From Kalaharituber pfeilii (lineage: Eukaryota > Ascomycota > Pezizomycetes > Pezizales > Pezizaceae), in assembly GCA_015179045.1 (NCBI GenBank), contig WHUZ01000059.1:310001-374000 (forward strand): DNA of 64,000 nt, written 5' to 3'. The stretch's first letter is position 1. Each line of letters opens with the position of its first letter. The notes beneath the pieces are model-generated. The model made no database searches, was not told where the DNA came from, and saw only the letters and a program-made list of their open reading frames with translations. Position numbers and translations under genes: made by a program. This document shows, in pieces, positions 55,401-64,000 of the stretch.

Positions 55401-56860
55401 TGAGAGGAACTGCACCGGGGCTGGTTGTGACCATTCAAAGTTCATGACAAGAAATATGAGAGATGACATTGTATTGGGATACCTAAAATTTCATTCTTCG
55501 TTCGAAGGCCATCCTGAAGTGCTTTCGTACATTGTTCACGAGCTTAACGTCCGCTGCAAACCTATTCTTGAGAGTCTGAGGACAACAGCAAAGGACACAC
55601 TTTCGATCTCAATAATTTATAGTTCCGATTTTACAGTCGCGCTCAAGAATTACCGACTGATGACTATGTTTAATGGTGCGTTCTGCTGGTCAAACGTGAG
55701 GTACCAAATGCTAATTCGCACCGCAGATGCTACACACATGCAGAGTACAATGGATAAGCTTCATCGAAAATTTCACGAACATCTGGATTCATCATGTCTC
55801 CTGGAAACCAAAATTTTTAACTGTTTGTATAGTTACAATTTATTGAGATACATGACGCACGAATATACTGTGATGTATACGGCTAAAAGAGATTTACTTG
55901 GCAAGGCCATTGTGAGTCTGTCTCTGTTTTGAAAACTTTACACAGTACAATGTAAAGCTACTAACAATCCTAGAATGACATGGCCATGGCGCTAGTGGAC
56001 TGCGTCAGTTTGTTGAATGACAACGGAAAGCTATCATTTCCGGGCATGGATGTCATCTCTATGTTTGAGGATGTTGCAACACTTTTGGTATGACACCTTT
56101 CCCTTGATCATTTACCACCATATATTGCCCTGCCATGGGGAACTGCTGCGAGCGGGGTTACGTGATAAAAAAAAAAAAAAAAAAAAAACCACCATATATT
56201 TTCTTCCCACTAACCATCTGTTTTGGGTATATCAGCTAGTTTGTAGGCGCAGGAGGCAGACCTTATTTCCTGAATCTTGGAGAGTAAGGTATCTTTCTCC
56301 GTGGGTTAATGCAATAGTATCTACGAATGCAACCTTCCCATACCCGTCTTTGGAGTCTGCGCTTTGCAAACTCGGGTCCAGCTTTTGTGTACTGCTCAAA
56401 GTCAAACCAGCACAGACGTACCAGCAATCTGAGCGCTACAAACTGCTCGAGCGGAGATGCATTGATTTTTTGGTGGTTCTGCTTTTGAACTGTGGGGACT
56501 CAAGGGCTGGTCCACGAACATTAAGTTACACGGAGTTTTTCCAAGATGTTCAAGAGGTATGGCACGCCCTCTTAGAAAGGCATCACCTCCACTATACTTT
56601 TCTTAACCTTGCCTACGCATCATATATAGGTGTTCAAAAACGATACGCTCCTGAGTACAAAACTGATTCAGCAGCAACGAGAAGGCGAACTGCTAAATGC
56701 TCTATTGCATGCCTTCAAGCTATATACGGGCAACGACCGTATATGTGTCTTTGAACCAGTGGCTACCCTGCAGGGCGAAGAGCCGCACCTTGACCTTACT
56801 CATCTGCCGCACGCACTGAAGGAAGCTATTGAGTTCAGGCAGTGGCCACACGGTGAATAG
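49477..56860 (+). CDS. Giant UvrD/SF1 helicase-like protein (TRANK1-type)
   Basis: About 1,950-2,000 aa in more than 20 exons. Exons that join in phase: 49477-50506, 50587-50793, 50876-50901, 50960-51167, 51239-51474, 51538-51806, 51877-52289, 52369-52443, 52523-52699, 52756-53171, 53227-53247, 53302-53430, 53499-53600, 53660-53876, 53936-54110, 54140-54719, 54774-55176, 55228-55307, one from about 55400 to 55911 (start uncertain), 55974-56087, 56236-56556, 56630-56860. Helicase motifs: Walker A GRSGTGKTT, VLLTRSRALA (Ia), DEVQDQ across an exon junction (II), HFAGDSAQSIS (III), LSHNFRSH (IV), ESKGME (V), LYVAVTRA (VI). The N-terminal ~350 residues have no recognised domain. After motif VI come TPR-like helices (AVQCFENGGD, SHYREAKDLFESVG, RHERAGDLLVRAGRL). 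This matches the large fungal UvrD-like proteins related to TRANK1, probably RNA or DNA helicases of unknown role. Intact except for two doubtful junctions (a 29-nt intron at 54111-54139 and the acceptor near 55400). Confidence 0.8.
56127..56188 (+). mobile_element. LINE-B tail-only insertion in helicase intron
   Basis: GCCCTGCCATGGGG, GAGCGGGGTTACGTGAT and about 22 A, sense to the host gene. Flanked by CCACCATATATT at 56115-56126 and 56189-56200 (12 bp perfect). The host intron (56088-56235, 148 nt) is 74 nt without it. Confidence 0.9.
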
Positions 56861-57483
56861 AACAGTGTCGGAGGCGTAAGGCCTTCAACAAACCAATTGA
56901 TGTGGGAAGAGATCTTCTTCGAAAACAGAATGCCGCGGAGGATCAATTCGAATTTGACTACATAGATGAACTATGGGGATTCAAAACCGTGCACACGATG
57001 TCTTGTAGTTCTTTGGTTTCATTTGTATGAGCTCACGTTTGCTCTGATGTTGAAATTTGATTTTCCATGGCTTCTGAATGTCGTCCTGTATATTGTCCAA
57101 ACATTCTCTTCTGCGACGCTCCAATATTATGCTCATTAAATCAATTCACTACAGTAAAAACGATCCCAATTGTGTTTTTTAATATGTTCATTACTCGTAT
57201 GCGATACTGTTGGCAGATGGTGATGCATGGACGATTCAGCTAAGGTGTGTGAAGCTAGAACAGCTCTGAAATTTATTCAGCATCAGGGTAGGTCAGTGCT
57301 GCATACTATATATTGGATTTAACAGTAGCCGTGGGGACTCGTACGGAATTCCTACATATAGTTACGGCTTATGCTGGACTTTCCTGATACGGAATGAATT
57401 TCGAGAATATAGGAACAGGAATCGCGGCCACTCGTCGTAAGTACAGCTGGTTACGCCTCGCGCCGGATTGAACCTAGTCGTAT
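56861..57483. other. 3' flank of helicase gene, no further gene
   Basis: A non-coding stretch that presumably holds the 3' UTR. Nothing else recognised. Confidence 0.45.
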
Positions 57484-57495
57484 TTGATATAGCTT

Positions 57496-57554
57496 ATCGC
57501 CATAGCCCATAGGGCGGCACGCGATTAATGATATAAAAAAAAACAAAATAACAA
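57496..57554 (+). mobile_element. LINE-A tail-only insertion
   Basis: ATCGCCATAGCCCATAGGGC, GGCACGCGATTAATGATAT, then an A-rich end. It starts exactly at the foot of the ATCGC/GCGAT stem. Flanked by a perfect 12-bp duplication TTGATATAGCTT at 57484-57495 and 57555-57566. Confidence 0.9.
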
Positions 57555-57589
57555 TTGATATAGCTTGCGCCTAAGCTACAGGGCTGAAG

Positions 57590-59290
57590 TGCCAAGTAGT
57601 CCTGCAACCTGAGCTGAACTTAACAAGTATGACAGGTCTCTCTCGCCAGCATTGAATTTGACAGATATGACAGGTCCGGCCCAACAGTATGAGATGTGAG
57701 TTGAATTTAATAGATATGGCAGGTCCGGCCCCACGGCCTCAGGTGAGGAAGAGTGAGCTCAATTTTACCGGTATAGCAGGCCCCACCTACCGCCGTGAGG
57801 TGAGGTAGAGTGAGCTGAATTTGACAGGCATGGAAGGCCCAACCCGACAGCGTGAGAAAGTTGACAGGTATGGCTGGCCCACGAGATGAGGCAGAATAAG
57901 CTGAATTTGGCATGTATAGCCGGCCTGACCTGACAGCGCGAGATCAGGCACAATGAGCTGAATTTGACAGCTATGCCGGGCCCAACATGCCGGCACGAGA
58001 TGCGGCAGAATGAGCTGAACTTGACAGGTTTGGCAGGCCCTATTCGACGGCGTGAGATGAGCCAGAATGAGCTGAATTTCTCACGAATTGCAGACCCAAT
58101 TCAACGGCATGAGGTGAGCCAGAACGAGCTGAATTTCCCACGAAATGCAGGCCCGGGCTGTCGGCACGAGATGATGCAGAATGACCTGATTTTGACACAT
58201 TTATTCGGCCCGTCCCAACGGTGCAAGATGCAGTAGAATGAACTGAATTTGACACATATGGTCCACTGGCGCTGACGTTGCAAGATGCGGTGGAATGTAC
58301 TGAATTTGACAGGCATGGCCGGCCCGAGCCTACGGTGCAAAGGAGATGAGTTTGAGACGTATGGCATGCCCGAGGTACGAGATGGGATGTGGTAGAAGAG
58401 CTGAATTTGACAGGTATGGCCGGCCCGAGCCTACGGTGCAAATATGAGGTGAGTTTGAGACGTATGGCATGCCCGAGGTATGAATTGGGATGACGTAGAG
58501 TGAGCTGAATTTGATAGATATGGCAGCCCCGACCTGCCGGCGTGAGATGAGGTAGAATGAGCTGCATTTCATACGACTGGCAGCCCCGACCTGACGGCAT
58601 GAGATGAGGTAGAATGAGCTGAACTTGAGACGCATGGCATGCGCGAGGCACAAGATGGGAGGAGGTAGAGTGCGCTGAATGTGAGATGTATGGCATGCCT
58701 GATCGAGCCTGAGCCGAGGCACGAGAACATGCGGAATGAGCTGAATTTGATAAATGTGGCAGCCCCAACCTGCCGGCATGAGACTTGGTGGAATGAGCTG
58801 AATTTGACAGGTATGGCAGGTCCGGCCGGACACCGTGAGATGAGGTAAAATGAGCTCAAGTTGACAGGTATGGCAGATTCGAGCCGACGGCGGGAGGTGA
58901 GGTAGAATGTGGTCGATTTGACACGAATTGCATGCCCGACTTGACGGCATGAGCTGAATTTGACACGTATAGCTGGCCCGACCTGATGGTGCAAGATGAG
59001 GTGGAATGAGCTGAATTTGACAGGCATGGCCGGCCATGGCCATTTCAGTAGGCATTGAAGTAGCCATTTCAGCCGCCATTTCAGGTGCCATTTCATCAGC
59101 CATTTCAGCAGCCCTTTTATCAGCCATTTCAGCATCCATTTTGGCACCCAGTTCAGCAGCCAGGTCGGCATGTAATACGTAGTAGCAGTTCCGACCCGAG
59201 GGCACGAGATGAGATGCAATAAGCTGAATATGACAAGAAGAGGAGGTACGGCTCAACGGCGTGAGATGAGGTGAAGTTGACAGGTATGTC
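57590..59290. repeat. 57-bp minisatellite, second array
   Basis: About 25-30 diverged units, clearest at 57890-58120, of the form GAGATGAGGCAGAATGAGCT, GAATTTGACAGGTATGGC, AGGCCCxxCCCGACGGCGT. The unit is 19 codons, so long minus-strand ORFs (for example 58330-59373) run through it; they repeat one 19-aa motif and I do not count them as genes. Confidence 0.85.
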
Positions 59291-59560
59291 TGGCCTAACC
59301 TAAGGCACTCAGTAGCCATTTTAGTAGCTATTTCAGCAGCCATTTCAATAGTCATTGTGGTAGTCATTTCCATAGTGATATCACTATCTCATTTAGTAGC
59401 CATTTTAGTAGCCATTTCGGTAGCAATTCAAGTAGCCATTTCGTGTTTTTTTTTTTTTTTTATATTATTAATTACTTGCTACCTTATAGACTATAATAAC
59501 AAGTAGCTTTTTCAGTAGCCATTTTGGCAGCCATTTCAGTACCTAATAGTTATTCTGAGC
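59040..59560. repeat. 12-bp repeat (CCATTTCAGTAG type)
   Basis: Two clusters (59040-59165 and 59300-59530) of AGCCATTTCAGT-like words, interleaved with the end of the 57-bp array and split by a LINE-A tail. Confidence 0.7.
59446..59500 (-). mobile_element. LINE-A tail, RIP-mutated
   Basis: T-run 59446-59461 followed by ATATTATTAATTACTTGCTA. Position by position this is the family-A tail ATATCATTAATCGCGTGCCG with C changed to T and G to A. No clear target duplication within the flanking 12-bp repeats. Confidence 0.6.
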
Positions 59561-61423
59561 CAAGATTAGATCTTAATATTTTTTCTTATTAGAATAAAAA
59601 AAACTCTAGGTAGCTTTTAACTAACCTATCTACTCCTTAGTGAGCTAAGTTCAGTTCAATTTTAGGTAGACTTATTTATAGATATTGTAATACTCTTCTA
59701 CTAATATATATTTATTTTATAACTACAAAGATAAATATATATATAGTAGTAGTACATATAAGACTTATAAAGTTAGTAGTAAGTGATTATATACTTTTTA
59801 CTAAGTTTATAACTATATAATCTTAGTTTTCTATAGTTATTGATATTAGTATATTTGTATTATTATTTATATAGAAATTGCAACTAGTTATCATAAATAC
59901 TACTAGTTATACCTTATACTAAATTTAACCTAGTCATATTTGAAATAGCTGATACTTGTTATAGAATGAGAGCCTAGGCTCTAGTAGATGCTAAAAGGCA
60001 TTAGATATTATAGCTATGAAGATGCATATTCAGTAGGTCAAAGTTATTATAAAGGTATATATCTTATAGACTAAAAAGGCTATAGAGGCATATATACTAT
60101 AGACCAAGATGGCTATAGAGGTATATAAGCTATAAGCTGAAGAGGTAATAAAAGCATATATAGTGTAGGCTACAAAGGCTATAGAGATATATATATGGTA
60201 GGCTAGAAGGATAGCTATTTTGCATAAAGTATATAGTAGAGCAGAGTAATTTATGAGCATAATTGGAAAATAATAAAGTATAGAAGTAAAAAGAACTTAG
60301 AATACTGTTTGTATCTTAATTCTTTAACTATGCTATTGCTTGTGCTTAAATAGACTAAGTGCATTATATATGATATTACAGGCATAACTATTCTTATACT
60401 ATAATATTATCTTATTTAAGTATCATCAAAAGGTACTACTAACTATAAAGCCCACCAGTTGGAAGTTTAGTTAGCCCAATACTAGTCAGGTCTGTAGTAG
60501 TGGAACTTCTTCAGTTAAGAAGTAAGTTGGTATCATGATTAGCAATCTTAGTTCCTAACTCTTCTGGCAGCTCTTATTGTACTATTCATTATATGATAAC
60601 CTTTTCTTATTTTCTTATATTATAAATCCTTGCATAAGAATTAGAGTTATAATAGTATTTTTAGATAGAGGCTTGCATTAGAGGTTTTAAGTTCTTATAT
60701 TTGTTGTACTAGAATTTATTATAAGAGTTGGTTAAAAAGAATAGCTATTACTTAGTATTTTTTAGGGTTTGGCTTGATTTTTAGAATCCATTTAAGCTGA
60801 ATTTATTAATAGCTTTGAAAAATTATATTTTATATAAATAGAAGCCTAACTCTTTAGGGTTAGAAGAGCAAGTATTTGGAACTTAACTCTAACAAATATA
60901 AAGCTTTCTTACTATCTTAACTACCTTATTTTCTGTGACTTATATTTAATTATATTTCATAGTGCACTTAGTTATTTAGTAAATTGCTTACTCTCAACAT
61001 ATTCTGTAACACTATATTTTTTAGGTCTTGTTTCACCACAACCTCATAAATAACTAATAATAATATCCTATAACTTTTCTGAACTTCTAAAACTCTTGAC
61101 TACTAAGAATGAACTGATCTTATAGAGATACAAAGACAAAGTAGACTTCTTACTCAGTACTGAAGTCATATAGTTAGCTCTTACTACTATACTGAGACTA
61201 GAACTCTAACTGCAGACTAAATTCTATATGCACCAAATATGTATTAAGAATGTTAGAGAACTAGATTAGATTGAAGTCCAATAAAAGTGATTAGATCTAC
61301 TAGTTCTTTAAAGACAAGAGAAGATTACTCTCCTACTCTCTATCTTATAGGCCGTAGACCTGAGTCATGTTAATGTGCTAATCTCTCAGTTTAATGTATG
61401 GGCTTGAAATATAAGTTTATAGC
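59561..61423. other. AT-rich, RIP-degraded DNA without genes
   Basis: TA-rich with frequent stop codons in all frames; no ORF above about 75 codons. Probably old repeats mutated beyond recognition. Confidence 0.6.
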
Positions 61424-62133
61424 TATAAAGAATGGGTCAGGGCCGGGGTCAAGATACTGGGGAGGCAGCATATACCAGGAAGGCAGCGAGTACTAAAGAG
61501 GTAGCAGAGTTCACAGCGGGTAGAGACAGTCAGTACTATATAATGTAGAGAGATGTATGCCAAATTACATACAGCCTGAGTATGGATATAAGTTGTTACA
61601 TAAGGAGCAGAAAGTGATATGGAGATGAGCCTTCTTTATAGAGAACTCAGGAATCTTGGCAGAAGAATATTCTAGATACAGGAGAATCAAACGAGCCTAG
61701 AAACTTGGCAGAAGAACAAACTAGTATGAGAGAAGCTTCGAGCTAATGCAGGAGAACATTCTGGATGAATCAGGGATGCAAGAAAATATACAGGAATATA
61801 CGGGCAGTGACCGAGATACAAGCGGCTACTATGCATAAGGACTTGGGGCAGGCAGCAAGGGTCAGAGCTTTCAGGTACTACCACTATGCAGTAACTCGGC
61901 AGGAGTTCGGGCTGTAGCAGGGAATATGCAGGAATACATGGGCAGTGACTGGGATGCAAGTAGCTACTATGCATAAGGACTCAGGGTAGGTAGTAAAGGT
62001 TAGAGCTTTCAGGTACTACTACTACGTGGTGGCTCAGTAGGAGTTTGAGCTGTAGCAGGGTTTCAGGGCCTCGGGTTTCACATGTCATGTGCGAGAGGAG
62101 TATTTCGGCTATAGTAGGGGTTGGCTCATTACA
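61424..62133 (-). repeat. 3' LTR of gypsy element, RIP-mutated
   Basis: Homologous over its length to the solo LTR at 46289-46847, with differences nearly all C-to-T or G-to-A in this copy. Longer (710 bp) because an internal segment (around 61740-61990) is duplicated. In sense orientation it starts TGTAATGAGCC, preceded by a purine-rich tract (AGAAGAGAGG). Confidence 0.75.
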
Positions 62134-64000
62134 GTAGCCTCTCTTCTAAAGGGAGAGCTCCAGCAAACTTCAGAGTCAAGGTACTAGGGTACTAGGTCTT
62201 CGTATATACTACTCATCTCAGTAGGAGTCATGGTCAAGGTTTAGTAGGGTAGAAGTCACAGAAACATTGGACCAACAAGAGGGTATTAGTACACAACTTT
62301 GCAGGTTTCTAGGTGGGGTAGTCATAACTAGTCCAGCGAACGAAGTACTCTAGCTTGTTGTATCTTCGGCGGAAGTTAAGGATTTCTTCAACTTCATACT
62401 ACTCTTCATCTTCAACAATAATGGGGGGTAGCGGCTCTTGAGTCTAGCCAGGAAGGGGGTTGGTAGCAACAGGTTTAAGTAAGGAGGTGTGAAACATAGG
62501 ATAGACCTTCATTGAGGGGGAGAGTTCAAGCTTAAATGTATAGGAGGAAATCTTCTCTTGAATCTTGAATCTTTCCAATCTCTTATAGTCAAGCTTTTCA
62601 GAAGGTTGTATAGTATGCAGGTTTCATCAAAGTAGCCAAACCTCATTACCGACGTTATACTTGGGTATGAGTAGGTAATGCCAGTCAGAGTTTTCAGCCT
62701 GTACAGCTTATACCTACTTGATTTCAGTTGGCAGGTACTCCTTGAGAGCCTATAGGCAGTCAGCATACTTCTGAAGGACTAGAAGGCTGAGTAACTTAGT
62801 GTTGGGCTTAGAGAGCAGGGTGTAGTACAGATGGTAACTATAATTAGCAAAGAAGGGTATTACTCTCATAGTTGAGGACAGGGTATTATTGTATGTGAAT
62901 TCGGCCAAGGTAAGAAGGTCAGCCCAGTTGTCCTGTTAGTAGTTGCAGTATCCTCGCACGTACTGTTCCAAGATCATGTTGACTCACTTGGTTTATCTAT
63001 CAGTTTGGGGGTGGAAGCTAGTTGAGAGTTTTTGTTAGATTTTGAGAAGTTCGCAGAGGGTTTTGGAGAATTCGGAGGTGAACTGGTACCTTTATCAGAG
63101 ACAATAGATTGTGGCAAGCCATGTAGTCTAAACACATGATTGAAAAAGAGCTGGGCAGTATCCTTAAACTTGGCATTGGACTGGGTAGTGAGGTAATGTG
63201 CCATTTTCATAAGATAGTCCACCACAACTAAGATCATATCCTTACCAGTAGACTCAGGTAGTTTAGTTATGAAGTCCATGGACAGGGACTTCCACTTTTG
63301 TTGAGGTACTTCTAAGGGTTTTAGGAGTCCGTAGGGTGCATGGCGAACAGGTTTGATATGGGAGTAGGTGTCGTAGTTCCAGATATAGCGAGCTATGGTT
63401 GTATGCATGTCAGGCCAGTAGTAGTTTTAGGACAAAATCTCATATGTCGAACCTTGCCCTAAGTGTCCTACTACTGGGTGGTTATGACAGGTATGAATAA
63501 TCTCAGTTCATAGTTCGAGGTTGTCAAGGATATATACCAGTCCGTAGATGTATAAGACACCATCCTTAAAGTTGCATTCTACCAAAGGGACCTTAGGATA
63601 TCCTTTTTCTTCTTTTTCTAGTACCTTCTATATGTCCTGAATAAAGGAGTCGGTTTGGGTCAGGGTCTGGATCTCGGCTTTATAACTAATTACTATAACG
63701 TTCAAGGAGAGGAAGGAGAATTTTTCACCTGGGATAACTTCTTGTATTGGCCTAGTACAATTATCTCCTTCCTTAGTGAAATCTCTAGATTGTCTTATAG
63801 GTGTATCAGACTTCCTATTCTTGTCTCCAGACCAGAAGATAATTGTAAAGTCATATTGAGTGAGCTCTTCTACTTATTGGACTTGGTGATGGTTTAATAG
63901 GGTCTTGGACTTAAATGTCTCTAGGTTATAGTAGTCAGTAATAATGGTAAATGGTAGCGGTACTGAATGTAGATGCATATACTACTCGTTGATTGCTTGT
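62134..64000 (-). pseudogene. Chromodomain gypsy pol, 3' part, RIP-degraded
   Basis: Read on the minus strand from the right edge inward: RNase H remnant (PFTIITDYYNLETF, about 63930-63880, with stops after it), zinc-binding H2C2 region (HTCHNHPVVGHLG) around 63490, integrase core 63408-62974 (WKSLSMDFITKLPES, VVDYLMKMAHYL, LHGLPQSIVSDKG), C-terminal part near 62509-62766, a PMFHTSLLKP-type block near 62440-62510, and a chromodomain (EEILNFRRRYNKLEYFVRW) near 62330-62420. Many TAG/TAA stops where Gln or Trp codons are expected. The element belongs to the LTR at 61424 and continues beyond the window. Confidence 0.75.

Noticed and set aside
58330..59373. 347-aa minus-strand ORF
   Set aside because: A 57-bp repeat keeps the frame open. 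The peptide is a drifting 19-aa repeat without domain resemblance, and there is no splice or start context.

Overview
This window reads as nuclear DNA of a filamentous ascomycete fungus (Pezizomycotina; order not determinable from sequence alone). Three things point there: genes with many introns of about 50-80 nt with GTATGT/GTAAGT donors, Tad1-type LINEs with endonuclease, reverse transcriptase and RNase H, and an AT-rich block whose transposon copies differ from a GC-rich relative only by C-to-T/G-to-A changes, as expected from RIP (repeat-induced point mutation). Most of the window is transposon-derived; only about five host genes are supported.

Layout. 1-10 kb: tandem repeats, a small membrane-protein ORF, LINE tails, an 852-bp hAT-type MITE, and a decayed trypsin-like protease gene (7.7-9.3 kb) carrying a LINE-tail insertion in frame. 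10.5-18.3 kb: a 3' fragment and a nearly full-length copy of LINE family B, with an intact 889-aa ORF1 and a frameshifted ORF2. 18.3-23.5 kb: LINE-A 3' ends and a broken NACHT-ankyrin (NLR-type) gene whose Walker A lysine is replaced by threonine. 23.9-27.8 kb: a young, internally deleted Ty3/gypsy element with LTRs that look identical. 28.2-32.6 kb: two 'half-LINEs' (ORF1 joined directly to a LINE 3' UTR, no ORF2), one carrying a nested MITE, plus a Tc1/mariner-like MITE. 32.7-38.2 kb: a second LINE-B copy with LINE A, LINE B and a 21-nt LINE tail inserted into it. 39.5-41.4 kb: a well-preserved 5'-truncated LINE A. 42.5-44.6 kb: two intact housekeeping-like genes, a Rossmann-fold NAD(P)-binding protein and a four-helix membrane protein. 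45-48.5 kb: minisatellite, solo LTR, AT-rich DNA. 49.5-56.9 kb: a gene of more than 20 exons for a very large UvrD/SF1 helicase with TPR-like C-terminal parts. 57.5-59.5 kb: a 57-bp minisatellite. 59.5-64 kb: RIP-degraded AT-rich DNA with an LTR and the end of a chromodomain-type gypsy pol.

The most unusual signal is a system of very short retroposons. Two LINE families (A and B) each end in a short hairpin plus poly(A). At least a dozen insertions carry little more than that hairpin and a poly(A) run, most flanked by 9-16 bp target-site duplications. All eight family-B copies start at the same base, the foot of the hairpin, and the hairpin stems vary between copies with compensating base changes. 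They sit in intergenic DNA, in two introns, inside another LINE, and in one case in frame in a coding exon.
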